A DNA stretch of 56,679 nt from Actinomycetes bacterium (GCA_025351565.1 JANXVR010000072.1:1-56679); one strand, 5' to 3'; counted from the stretch's first letter, positions 49,013 to 56,597 are shown. Program-made: numbers and translations. Notes: a model not told the origin generated them from the sequence alone.

Positions 49013-49435
49013 TCAGCCGACGCTACTGGTGCCTGGGTGGTGCGACGCATGGTCGGCGCTCGTACTCCCGCCGGTTGCCATCATCCGCCCGTGGAGGGCG
49101 TCGCAGCGAGCGAGCACTTTGGCGGGTACGCTCCCGGCCATCGAAGCCATCATCTGCTCGTGCATGGCCGCCATATCGATGCTCCCGCTCATGCCCGACG
49201 TGCTATCCATCATCCCGGTACTGGCTCCAGTGTCGCCCACCAAGCCCGACGTGCTATCCATCATCCCGGACGCTGTCGAGTTGCCAGTCCAGGCGTCCCT
49301 GGCGGTAGAGGTGTCACCCATCATGCCGCCCGAGGCCGGGAGGGTGCCGCGGCTACCCGCGGCTGCGATCCCCATCCCGACCACCAACATCGCCACCAAG
49401 GCTAGGAATCCGATTCCCCATCGATTCTTCGTCAT
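49013..49435 (-). CDS. Met-rich secreted protein with internal repeats
   Basis: 140 residues. N-terminal helix or signal peptide (NRWGIGFLALVAMLVVGMGI), then a Ser/Thr/Gly linker with repeated SGMMDSTSG units and a GGMMGDTST unit, then MAAMHEQMMASMAGSVPAKV, and HASHHPG at the end. The underlying DNA has a 25-nt direct repeat at about 51-nt spacing (49192 and 49243). Met and His clusters suggest extracytoplasmic copper(I) binding. ATG at 49435 follows AGGAGG at ideal distance; ATG at 49441 is too close to it. The start lies within the 3' end of the kinase gene. Confidence 0.72.
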   Translation of the reverse strand: MTKNRWGIGFLALVAMLVVGMGIAAAGSRGTLPASGGMMGDTSTARDAWTGNSTASGMMDSTSGLVGDTGASTGMMDSTSGMSGSIDMAAMHEQMMASMAGSVPAKVLARCDALHGRMMATGGSTSADHASHHPGTSSVG

Positions 49436-50861
49436 CTCCATCTCCTCCTTCGTCTCCCTTGACCTTCGATCCGGGGTGTGAAGGATTCATGAAGGGGCGG
49501 CCGCTTCTCGGTGCGGAAGGGAGTACGACGCGGAACCGGGTCCCCGAGGTGCGACTGTTCTCGACAAAGACCTCCCCGCCATGTGCCCTTGCGAGGTCGC
49601 GAACCACCGCTAGCCCGATCCCGGAGCCCCCGGCCTTGACGGTTTGGCCGCGATAGAAGCGGTCGAAGATCCGATCGATCTCCCCCGGTGGTACGCCGGG
49701 CCCGCTGTCCGTCACTTCGAGGATCGCGGTGTCGTCTCGGCTGGTGACCGACACGTTCACGCGCCCGCCCGCCGGCGTGAACTTTCGCGCGTTCGATAGG
49801 AGATTCGACACGATCTGACGCAGACGGACGGGGTCACCCTCTAGGTTGACGTCCTCGATGTCGGACAGGACCTCTATCCCACCTTCCGCGAACCGATCGC
49901 GGAACCCTTCCATCACCTTGAGGACCTCCTCGCCCAAAGCGACCGGCTCCCGCCGTAGGGAGAACCGCGCTGCGTCGGCCAGCGCTATCGTTTCCAGGTC
50001 CTCAACGAGCCTGGACATCCGGAGCACCTCCTCGTGCAACGAGGCGAGCGAGGCTCCGTCAGGGGTGAGCACGCCGTCCTGGATCGACTCCACGCTCGTG
50101 CGAAGGATCGCGAGCGGAGTCCGTAACTCGTGCGCGACGTCGGAGGCGAACGTCCGGCGGATCCGATCTTCCTCGTCGACCGTGTCTGCCATCGCATCGA
50201 AGGCGTCTGCCATCTCACCGAATTCGTCATCGCGAGCGGAGGAGATACGCGTTGCCCGGTCTCCGCGGGCGAATGCCCGGGCCGCAACGGTTAGATCACG
50301 GGCGGGCGCAACTGCTCGTCTCGCGAGAAGCAGCCCAAGGACTAGGGCGACGACGGCCGCAGCGATGGCACCGAAGAACAGGAGGCGGTTGACGGCATCG
50401 CGGAACGAGATGTCATGGGGGAGCAAGCCGCCGATCGGCAGGCGCATCACGGCGTATCCGACGACACGGCCTTGCGCCGCGACCGGGAGTGTGTGTTCGG
50501 GCCCGAGTGGTCCCGCGCCCATCATCGCTCGACGCATCGAAGCGTCCATCCCGGTCGTTGTCTGGTCGGCGACCCACACGGTGGACCCCGTGAGATCGCG
50601 GATCTCGAGCGTGCCCCCTTCCATCCCGATGAGCGTGCCGACCGGCGAGAGATCCGCGGTCGACCACCCGCCGGCTCTTCCGTAGGCGGCAGCCAGCGCA
50701 GCCGTGACCTGCTGCTCCTGAGAGACTTGGCGGCTGTCCAGGTAGTCCGCGAACCGCCTGCCGAACTCTGCGTTGACCAAGAGCGCCGCAACCGCTGCAG
50801 CGGCGATACCGACGCCGACGAATGCGGCTGTCAGGCGCAGGGCGAATGACCGCCTAGCCAT
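49353..50861 (-). CDS. Sensor histidine kinase
   Basis: About 502 residues. Helices near 8-30 and 165-185 enclose an extracytoplasmic sensor (about 31-160) containing MDASMRRAMMGAGPLGPEH, a Met-rich patch. HAMP follows (ARDLTVAARAFARGDRATRI), then H-box ASDVAHELRTPLAILRTSVE, N-box RQIVSNLLSNARKFTPAGG, G1 TDSGPGVPPGE and G2 GGSGIGLAVVRDLARAHGG. The C-terminus extends about 45 residues beyond the usual end (FMNPSHPGSKVKGDE...) and overlaps the Met-rich gene by 83 nt; this tail may be extra sequence after loss of the native stop. ATG at 50861 overlaps the response regulator stop. Confidence 0.9.
   Translation of the reverse strand: MARRSFALRLTAAFVGVGIAAAAVAALLVNAEFGRRFADYLDSRQVSQEQQVTAALAAAYGRAGGWSTADLSPVGTLIGMEGGTLEIRDLTGSTVWVADQTTTGMDASMRRAMMGAGPLGPEHTLPVAAQGRVVGYAVMRLPIGGLLPHDISFRDAVNRLLFFGAIAAAVVALVLGLLLARRAVAPARDLTVAARAFARGDRATRISSARDDEFGEMADAFDAMADTVDEEDRIRRTFASDVAHELRTPLAILRTSVESIQDGVLTPDGASLASLHEEVLRMSRLVEDLETIALADAARFSLRREPVALGEEVLKVMEGFRDRFAEGGIEVLSDIEDVNLEGDPVRLRQIVSNLLSNARKFTPAGGRVNVSVTSRDDTAILEVTDSGPGVPPGEIDRIFDRFYRGQTVKAGGSGIGLAVVRDLARAHGGEVFVENSRTSGTRFRVVLPSAPRSGRPFMNPSHPGSKVKGDEGGDGDDEESMGNRIPSLGGDVGGRDGDRSRG
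49462..49494 (-). promoter_or_regulatory. Tandem-hexamer promoter, site 2 (Met-rich protein gene)
   Basis: Gene orientation: CTTCAT, GAATC, CTTCAC (plus-strand GTGAAG at 49478 and ATGAAG at 49489), 10 nt, GAAGGT. It lies inside the 3' end of the kinase coding region, 43 nt upstream of the Met-rich gene. Confidence 0.65.
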
Positions 50862-51555
50862 CGGCGGTAACCGCAAGCTTGTAGCCGACGCCAGTCACAG
50901 TGACGATGTAGCTGGGGGCCCGTGGATCGTCTCCGAGCTTCCGACGCAGGTTCTTCACGTGAGCATCGATGGTCCGCTCGTATCCCTCGAAGTCGAATCC
51001 CTGTACTCGGGTCACGAGTTCGTAGCGGGAGAACACGCGTCCGGGACGCGATGCGAGCGCCAAAAGAAGGTCGAACTCGCTCTTCGTCAGCAGCGTCGGC
51101 TCCCCTTTGACGTGAACCTCCCATGCGTCGCGGTCGATGACTAGGTGGCCGCCGTCGAACGAAAGGGCCGCAGCATCCGGCCGAGCACCTCGTGTTCGTC
51201 GAAGGATCGCCTCGATCCGTGCAGTGAGCTCGCGGGGGCTGAACGGTTTCACGAGATAGTCGTCGGCACCGAGCCGTAGGCCTGTCACCCGATCGTCCTC
51301 CGTCGCTTTCGCGGTTAGCATCAGGATCGGAACGTCGGACGTCTCACGGAGGGACCTCGTGACCTCCTCGCCGGAGACGTCGGGCAGCATGAGGTCGAGC
51401 ACGACAACATCCGGGTGGGTCCGCAGCGCCAGCTCCAGTGCTCCTTGTCCGGTCTCTGCTGTGAACACCGAGTAGCCGTCCGCTTCAAGGTAGGACTGAA
51501 CGAGGTCGCGGATCTTGCGCTCATCATCGACGACCAGGATCGTCGCTTTGCCCAT
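50854..51555 (-). CDS. OmpR/PhoB-family response regulator (CopR-like candidate)
   Basis: 233 residues. Receiver domain: ATILVVDDERKIRDLVQSYL, phospho-acceptor Asp in DVVVLDLMLPDVSGEE, Thr/Lys in ILMLTAKATEDD and DDYLVKPFSPREL. Winged-helix domain: PTLLTKSEFDLLLALASRPG and FEGYERTIDAHVKNLRRKLG. It precedes the kinase (8-nt overlap). OmpR-family proteins bind direct repeats with about 11-bp period, and five such repeats surround this gene, so it is the prime candidate regulator (inference). Confidence 0.92.
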   Translation of the reverse strand: MGKATILVVDDERKIRDLVQSYLEADGYSVFTAETGQGALELALRTHPDVVVLDLMLPDVSGEEVTRSLRETSDVPILMLTAKATEDDRVTGLRLGADDYLVKPFSPRELTARIEAILRRTRGARPDAAALSFDGGHLVIDRDAWEVHVKGEPTLLTKSEFDLLLALASRPGRVFSRYELVTRVQGFDFEGYERTIDAHVKNLRRKLGDDPRAPSYIVTVTGVGYKLAVTADG

Positions 51556-51647
51556 GTGGCTCCCCCGATCGAAGAACTGGCTTCAGCCGTGCGGATCACT
51601 GTCGAGGGTTCTATCGTACGGCCACGATCGGGCGCTTGTTTAGCCGA

Positions 51648-51836
51648 TCAGTGTCGCTGACCGTGGTGGCGACCTGACCGATGCATCCCGATCATGAGCA
51701 TCGGGCAGATCAGCCACAGGCCGACCAGCAGCAACCCCTGAAGGGGCGCGAGGTAGAGGACGGCCATCACCAGTGCGAACGCGGCCGCGATGGCCAAGGG
51801 CGTCCAGTTTGCCGGTTTCGGCCCTCGCACGTTCAT
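51648..51836 (-). CDS. Small Met/His membrane protein (DUF2933-like), paralogue 1
   Basis: 62 residues: one or two helices (ANWTPLAIAAAFALVMAVLY, LQGLLLVGLWLICPML) and a tail MIGMHRSGRHHGQRH. The LWLICPMLMIGMH pattern resembles DUF2933-type proteins. ATG at 51836 follows GCGGAGGTAGG. It has its own tandem-hexamer promoter and is the first gene upstream of the two-component genes. Confidence 0.75.
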   Translation of the reverse strand: MNVRGPKPANWTPLAIAAAFALVMAVLYLAPLQGLLLVGLWLICPMLMIGMHRSGRHHGQRH

Positions 51837-51878
51837 CGAAGCCTACCTCCGCGTCGCCTACCATTTCCTGACGAAGAC

Positions 51879-51911
51879 AGGTTCGGACACGGCGGTGAAG
51901 ACCGTGTGAAG
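51879..51911 (-). promoter_or_regulatory. Tandem-hexamer promoter, site 3 (small membrane protein gene 51648-51836)
   Basis: Gene orientation: CTTCAC, ACGGT, CTTCAC (plus-strand GTGAAG at 51895 and 51906), 10 nt, GAACCT. It lies 43-75 nt upstream of the start. Confidence 0.7.
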
Positions 51912-52179
51912 CGGCGATGGGGGCGGGATATGAATGGTGGTTCACGAAACCAGATGGCTTCGTGAGTCCTTCTCGGTCGCCACTCCACGACGAAGATCCT
52001 GCCGTGCATCGCCCCTACCACCTCGGCGTCGGCCCGAGATCGCTGCGTTGCGCTGAATAGGCTGCTGCTGGAGCACGTCCGGCTTCGGCGCCGGCGACTG
52101 CCCCGGCCAGAACCGACCGCCATGGCCGACCCACTCGACCCAGCGGGCTGAACTGAAGCGCACACCCCCTCGCTCGTTC

Positions 52180-52212
52180 CTTCACCGCCCGTTCACAGCT
52201 GATCCCTAGGTT
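52180..52212 (+). promoter_or_regulatory. Tandem-hexamer promoter, site 4 (methyltransferase operon)
   Basis: CTTCAC at 52180, CGCCC, GTTCAC at 52191, 10 nt, TAGGTT at 52207. TAGGTT fits an actinobacterial TANNNT -10 element. The start codon is 36 nt downstream. Confidence 0.7.
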
Positions 52213-52247
52213 CGATCCGTGACAGACCCAAGAAGGAGGCGAGGGCG

Positions 52248-53168
52248 ATGAGCGATGATTACGGACTCTGGCCTCTGGTCGTGTTGAACTCGGTGATCCT
52301 CATCGTCTTTGCGCTGAGCTTCACGCGGCCGAAGACTCGGCAGGAGTGGACCGCGATGGGGGCGTTCTCCGCGTTCATCGTGGCGCTCTTCACCGAGATG
52401 TACGGGCTCCCGCTCACCGTCTACCTCTTGAGCGGCTGGCTCGGCAACAGGTTTCCCGCTCTCACGGCGACGCACGCGGGCGGACATCTTTGGAACGACC
52501 TGATCGGATGGAAGTGGGACCCGCATCTGAGCCCGTTCCACTTCGCTAGCTACGCACTGATCGGCTTCGGCATCTGGCTGATCGTCACCGCGTGGGGCGT
52601 GCTCTGGAGAGTCCGCCGATCCGGACGCCTCGCCGCAACTGGCCCCTACGCGAGCGTGCGCCATCCCCAGTACGTCGGGTTCCTGCTCGTGATGGCGGGC
52701 TTCCTGCTGCAGTGGCCGACGATCCCCACGCTCCTGATGTTCCCGATCCTCGTCTGGGTGTATCGCCGACTGTCTCTCTCGGAGGAGAGGGTCGTGCGAG
52801 CTGAGTTCGGCTCTGCCTGGGATGCATACGCGAAGAGGACACCTCGGTTTGTGCCCAGGATCCAGACTCCCGCAGCCCAACGAGGAGCGGGGCACCCGCC
52901 GACCGCTTCAAGGAGTTTCGAAGATGGAGCAACGGAGGGATGGGTGGAGCCGGACAAGGTGCTGGTGGGTGTTCGCACTCGCAGGTCTCGCGTTGGTCGC
53001 GCTCGCGAACGGCATCTCCGCTCTTCTACTCGGGCTGTTGTCGATCTGCCCGCTGGTGATGGCCGGGATGCACGGCGATCATGCGAGCACGGTGACACGT
53101 CGCCACGAGATCACGACGGCGAGGAGGTCGAGCACTGGCAACTCGAACGGAAGGAGGACGGACGATGA
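52248..53168 (+). CDS. Isoprenylcysteine carboxyl methyltransferase-like membrane protein
   Basis: 306 codons, of which about the first 205 look native. Helices near 8-22, 42-62, 98-118 and 142-170; the ICMT/PEMT SAM-binding signature is GPYASVRHPQYVGFLLVMAG, then LSLSEERVVRAEFGSAWDAY-AKRTPRFVP. After about 52860 the reading is arginine-rich and fully overlaps the next gene, so the native stop seems lost. Such proteins methylate unknown substrates; they recur with small Met/His membrane proteins here. ATG at 52248 follows AAGGAGGCGAGG. Confidence 0.82.
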   Translation: MSDDYGLWPLVVLNSVILIVFALSFTRPKTRQEWTAMGAFSAFIVALFTEMYGLPLTVYLLSGWLGNRFPALTATHAGGHLWNDLIGWKWDPHLSPFHFASYALIGFGIWLIVTAWGVLWRVRRSGRLAATGPYASVRHPQYVGFLLVMAGFLLQWPTIPTLLMFPILVWVYRRLSLSEERVVRAEFGSAWDAYAKRTPRFVPRIQTPAAQRGAGHPPTASRSFEDGATEGWVEPDKVLVGVRTRRSRVGRARERHLRSSTRAVVDLPAGDGRDARRSCEHGDTSPRDHDGEEVEHWQLERKEDGR

Positions 53169-53406
53169 TCTGGACACTAACGATCCTCGGGGCGATCGTG
53201 GTCGGGGTGATGGCAGCGTTCATCGTGAGCGACTTCTTCGGCTCGAAGGCGCTCGGCGGCCTGATCGGCACAGGGTTCGTCGTGGTCGTGCTGTTCATCG
53301 TGGCGGCCTTCGCCACAGCGTCCGCTCCCCCTCCGAACATGGGTTTCGCGCACGTCCAGCTAGAGGCGGATCGCGTCATGACCCAGCAGATGGCGATCTC
53401 GGTTGA
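52924..53406 (+). CDS. Small Met/His membrane protein (DUF2933-like), paralogue 2, with long frame
   Basis: ATG at 52924 after AAGGAG. The native part is about 55-80 residues: RTRCWWVFALAGLALVALAN, SALLLGLLSICPLVMAGMHG and DHAS, the same ICPxxMxGMH pattern as paralogue 1. Beyond this the open frame continues to 53406 but overlaps the next gene and becomes arginine/aspartate-rich, so the protein end is uncertain. Confidence 0.6.
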   Translation: MEQRRDGWSRTRCWWVFALAGLALVALANGISALLLGLLSICPLVMAGMHGDHASTVTRRHEITTARRSSTGNSNGRRTDDDLDTNDPRGDRGRGDGSVHRERLLRLEGARRPDRHRVRRGRAVHRGGLRHSVRSPSEHGFRARPARGGSRHDPADGDLG

Positions 53407-53530
53407 CCCGGGGATGCAGGCGTTGATGGGGCAGGACAGTATGCTCCAGCGATCGGTGAACCCCGCATACGTCCGAGCCCTAGAGGAGCACATCCGGCAA
53501 TTCGACCGCACGCTCGGACAGGCGCCGTAG
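53165..53530 (+). CDS. Two-helix membrane protein with helical tail
   Basis: 121 residues: helices IWTLTILGAIVVGVMAAFIV and LGGLIGTGFVVVVLFIVAAF, then a soluble extracytoplasmic tail with several methionines (ADRVMTQQMAISVDPGMQAL-MGQDSM). ATG at 53165 follows AAGGAGGACGG. Last gene of the methyltransferase operon. Family not recognised. Confidence 0.7.
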   Translation: MIWTLTILGAIVVGVMAAFIVSDFFGSKALGGLIGTGFVVVVLFIVAAFATASAPPPNMGFAHVQLEADRVMTQQMAISVDPGMQALMGQDSMLQRSVNPAYVRALEEHIRQFDRTLGQAP

Positions 53531-53763
53531 GCCCTCGCCTGCAACTTGTTGCCATCGCAACCCCGCGGCTGCCACCCCGTCGCCCGCTCGAGGGTGTGCT
53601 GGGACGACGACTTCCAGTCGGAAGGCTCTCCCGGACGCTCGATCTGTGCCTGCGAAGCGGGGACGCTGTTCTCTCTTACTTCCTGGTACCTCCAAACGGT
53701 CGGCCTACCGATCGCCGGCGGGCCGGTCCCGGACGGTTAGAGCGCCCGCGGAGATGCTGAGCA

Positions 53764-54884
53764 TGAACCGGCATGGCGAACCACCACCGTCGATGGGTGG
53801 AAGGACCGTCGGCCCAGTTTCGTTCAACCTGCGGCGCCTCGGGGTCGTGATGGAGTCGGAAGCGGGCAACCCGCTCGAGGTCGAGGGTGTGCTGAACCCG
53901 GCCGCGGCGCGAGGCCCCGATGGCGAGCTCTACCTCTTCCCGCGGCTCGTTTCGCGCGGCAACTACTCCCGGATCGGCGTTGCGCGGGTCCGCTTCAGCG
54001 ACGACGGCGACCCGGTTGCGGCCGAGCGCCTCGGGATCGCGCTGGAGCCGACCGCCGAGTACGAGCTGCGAGCCGATGGAGGCGGTTGCGAGGACCCGCG
54101 GATCACGTTCGTCGAGCCACTGCAACGCTACGTCATGACCTATACCGCCTTCTCGTCCGAGGGGCCCCGGATCGCCCTCGCGATATCCGACGATCTCTTC
54201 CACTGGGAGCGCTTGGGGCTGGCGACGTTCGAGCCACATCACGGCCTGGACTTCAACGGGGTGAACAACAAGGACGCCCTCGTGTTCCCCGTCTCAGTGC
54301 CCGATCCGAACGGACGACCCGCGATGGCGATGATCCACCGTCCACTGTTCCCGGGCACCGACGCGGCGGAGATAGCTGCGGAGCCGACGGGGAGGCCGAT
54401 CGACCTGGATCGAGAGAGCATCTGGATCGCGTACTGCCCGCTCGATCAGCCTGGGATGGCGCCCCATCATCTGTGCCACTTCCGCTCGCACCATCGCCTG
54501 GCGTCGCCGGCCGCACCGTGGGAGCGCCTGAAGATCGGCGGGGGGACCCCACCTATCCTGACGCCGGACGGCTGGCTCATGATCTATCACGGGGTGAGGG
54601 AATCACAGGGTGGCGAAGGCCGCAACCTGCGGTACTCCGCCGGCGCGCTCGTGCTGGACGAGCGCGACGCCCGCCTCATCCGCTATCGCTCGCCGACACC
54701 GATCCTGGTCCCGGAGCTGCCCCAGGAGCGGGAGGGCACGGGGGCCGAGGTCGTCTTCCCCACCGGCGTGGACCGGCGGTCGGACCTGGGCCACCCGAGC
54801 CGGATCGACGTGTACTACGGGATGGCGGACAGACGGATCGGCGCAGCGCGCCTCGACCTGCCCACCCAGACGATGCGGTCGTGA
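53764..54884 (+). CDS. GH130 family beta-mannoside phosphorylase-like protein
   Basis: 373 residues, five-bladed beta-propeller of GH43/GH130 type. GVLNPAAARGPDGELYLFPR, GGGCEDPRITFVEPLQRYVM (EDPR with catalytic Asp) and NNKDALVFPVS are family motifs; the C-terminal GGTPPILTPDGWLMIYHGV completes it. The family phosphorolyses or hydrolyses beta-1,2- or beta-1,4-mannosides. ATG at 53764 or 53755. No other carbohydrate gene is near, and no tandem-hexamer promoter precedes it. Confidence 0.85.
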
Positions 54885-54963
54885 CCGGCCAACTCGCCCC
54901 GGTGCGCAGCCCGTCGAGAAGTTCGTCGTTCTGGTCCTTACCCACATCTCGGCACCACGCGCC

Positions 54964-54996
54964 CTTCGCAACGACTTCACACGCGGTACCTACCGT
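54964..54996 (+). promoter_or_regulatory. Tandem-hexamer promoter, site 5 (DUF2892-like operon)
   Basis: CTTCGC at 54964, AACGA, CTTCAC at 54975, 10 nt, TACCGT at 54991 (TANNNT). The operon's first start is about 60 nt downstream. Confidence 0.68.
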
Positions 54997-55054
54997 ATGT
55001 CTCGTATTAGATCGGAAGGAACTGTGCCGGGACCTGGAAGGGAGATCGATCGTG

Positions 55055-55372
55055 ATGAAGCATCTTCTTGATGTGGATGCACCTGCAGAGGCGGGAAGGC
55101 GGGACGGATCGGCGGCGCAGGGAGGCGAGAAACGTCGGCACCCTGTCGTGAACATCACCCCGCTCGAGCGCGTCGGACGGGTGGTGGCGGGCGCGATCGG
55201 CGCACTCGGCGGCGCGCTCCTGCTCGTCTCCGGTGGAGGAGCCCTGGCGAACATTTTCGAGGGACTACTCGTACTCGCGGGCCTCGACCTCGTGGTCACC
55301 GGCGCGCTTGGACACTGTCCCCTGTACGGAAAGCTCGGATATGTCCCGCCGTCGCTGAGGGGGCCAGCATGA
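55055..55372 (+). CDS. DUF2892-like membrane protein
   Basis: 105 residues. A polar N-terminus, then NITPLERVGRVVAGAIGALG and a second helix FEGLLVLAGLDLVVTGALG, ending GHCPLYGKLGY. The CPLY motif after the second helix is typical of DUF2892/YgaP-type membrane domains, which accompany rhodanese-like and thiol proteins. GTG at 55052 or ATG at 55055 follows GGAAGGGAG. The stop overlaps the next gene (ATGA). Confidence 0.8.
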   Translation: MKHLLDVDAPAEAGRRDGSAAQGGEKRRHPVVNITPLERVGRVVAGAIGALGGALLLVSGGGALANIFEGLLVLAGLDLVVTGALGHCPLYGKLGYVPPSLRGPA

Positions 55373-55593
55373 GCCAGCACCAGCAGCACGAGACCCATCC
55401 CGACCGCGAGGCGAGGCACGGGAAACACGGTTGGATGATGATCGCCTGCTGCATCCCGATGCTTGCGATCGCCGGGGTCCTCGTGGCGACCGGCGTCCTC
55501 AGTGCCGGGTTCCTCGTCCTCGCGGTCGGCTGCACGGCGATGATGGCACTGATGATGCGCGGCATGGGTCACGTCGGGCGCAACGACGGCTGA
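55369..55593 (+). CDS. Small His/Met membrane protein, paralogue 3
   Basis: 74 residues: His-rich N-terminus SQHQQHETHPDREARHGKHG, helices WMMIACCIPMLAIAGVLVAT and AGFLVLAVGCTAMMALMMRG, then MGHVGRNDG. Cys, Met and His lie at the membrane faces (IACCIPM, CTAMMALMM). Likely extracytoplasmic or intramembrane metal handling (inference). Overlaps the upstream gene by 4 nt. Confidence 0.78.
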   Translation: MSQHQQHETHPDREARHGKHGWMMIACCIPMLAIAGVLVATGVLSAGFLVLAVGCTAMMALMMRGMGHVGRNDG

Positions 55594-55648
55594 GACCGAT
55601 ACCGCGCGGGATGGCAAGGCCCGACCCGAAAAGGAAAGGAGCACCTAG

Positions 55649-55918
55649 ATGTCTGATATCGCGAACACCGGTAGGAGAGGTCGAACGTTGGTATGGCTCG
55701 GGATCGCGGCGGCGGTCGTGGCGATCGCGGTCTTTCGGGTCCGTGTGAGCACCGTCCTGTACCTCGGCCTCTTCCTTGCGCTTCCCTTCTTCATGATGCG
55801 GATGCACGGGGGCGGTCACGGGGGCGGCTTCGGTTGCGGGGGTGGTCACGGCGGTTCGTCCGAGCAGGACGATCAGACACGTGATGCAGGTGGAACCCCG
55901 GCGGGTCACCAGCACTGA
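55649..55918 (+). CDS. Small His/Met membrane protein (DUF2933-like), paralogue 4
   Basis: 89 residues: helix TLVWLGIAAAVVAIAVFRV, helix VSTVLYLGLFLALPFFMM, then RMHGGGHGGGFGCGGGHGGS and a His-ending tail (AGHQH). The ALPFFMMRMHGGGHGG pattern matches the PxxMxxMH signature of the paralogues. ATG at 55649 follows AAGGAAAGGAG. Confidence 0.78.
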   Translation: MSDIANTGRRGRTLVWLGIAAAVVAIAVFRVRVSTVLYLGLFLALPFFMMRMHGGGHGGGFGCGGGHGGSSEQDDQTRDAGGTPAGHQH

Positions 55919-56014
55919 GCCGGCATCGTTCTACTCCGACCGTTCCTTCACGGCAGGCTCACATCAGCGGTCGTATGCGGCACACGAAGAACCGAACGCG
56001 GGGAGAAGGATGAC

Positions 56015-56350
56015 GTGGGCGGTGACTGGGACGCGATCGTCGTCGGAGCGAGCTTCGGCGGCCTGGCGGCAGCTATGGAGCTCGCCGGCGCCGGCCGCGT
56101 CTTGCTGATCGACCGGCAGCCGGTCGGCGCGGGGGGGACCTCGGCCTGCGGGACGCTGCTTCGGGTCCTCGAGGGACTGGACGCCCTGGACGCGCTCCAG
56201 CAGTCCCACGAGGAGATCGTCTTGCACCTGGCCGACGACAAGATCTACCGGTTCCGGCCCGCGTACCCCTCGCCACCTTCGATTACCGCAGGCTGTGCGA
56301 GATCTTGCGGGCACGCACTGATGCCTCGTTCCTGCGGACCTCGGTGGCTC
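56015..56350 (+). pseudogene. FAD-dependent oxidoreductase N-terminal remnant
   Basis: GTG at 56015 opens DWDAIVVGASFGGLAAAMEL and a dinucleotide-binding fold, RVLLIDRQPVGAGGTSACGT, like geranylgeranyl-reductase-type flavoproteins. At about 56268 the frame shifts; the next frame reads TFDYRRLCEILRARTDASFL and breaks off near 56350. The DG and GD motifs are missing. A weak tandem-hexamer-like sequence (CTTCAC-N5-GCTCAC, 55946-55962) lies upstream. Confidence 0.72.
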
Positions 56351-56418
56351 TATCGCACTCGCGTCGCCGGGTGTCGTCATCGCCAGGACGTTCCTCGGGG
56401 TCCCGCTGGGGAGCCTGA

Positions 56419-56558
56419 CGAACGTTGAGAAGACGCCCATCGCCCGCCAGTCGCGTTTGGTCTTGGGATGGAAGAAACTCAGCGCGGAGATGATGAAGAT
56501 GGCGGAGTTGATCGCCACCAGCGCGCAGCACCCAGAGCCCGTAGCCATAGTCGTCCAT
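56419..56558 (-). pseudogene. Isoprenylcysteine methyltransferase-like N-terminal remnant
   Basis: ATG at 56558 opens MDDYGYGLWVL; a short insertion in GTGCTGCGCGCTGGTG shifts the frame, which continues VAINSAIFIISALSFFHPKT-KRDWRAMGVFSTF and then breaks off. This is clearly a paralogue of the N-terminus of the gene at 52248 (DDYGLWPLVVLNS, TRPKTRQEWTAMGAFSAF). It abuts the FAD remnant, so a deletion joined two decayed genes. Confidence 0.75.
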
Positions 56559-56597
56559 GGTCGACCCTCTGCGTGAGCGCGCCCGGCGCCCGGGCGA

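Larger units (their letters stand above)
51837..52247. other. Divergent intergenic region with two tandem-hexamer promoters and a dyad
   Basis: About 410 nt between divergent genes. It contains promoter site 3 on the left, site 4 on the right and a 7-bp inverted repeat TCACGAA-N10-TTCGTGA at 51942-51965 between them. No coding potential of note. Confidence 0.6.

Noticed and set aside
52870-53168. C-terminal extension of the ICMT-like protein as a new domain
   Set aside because: Composition turns arginine/aspartate-rich and it fully overlaps the next gene, which has its own ribosome-binding site; more likely loss of the native stop.
55946-55962. Sixth tandem-hexamer site (CTTCAC-N5-GCTCAC) before the FAD remnant
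   Set aside because: The period is right but the second hexamer is degenerate and no -10-like hexamer stands at the fixed distance; the downstream gene is decayed.
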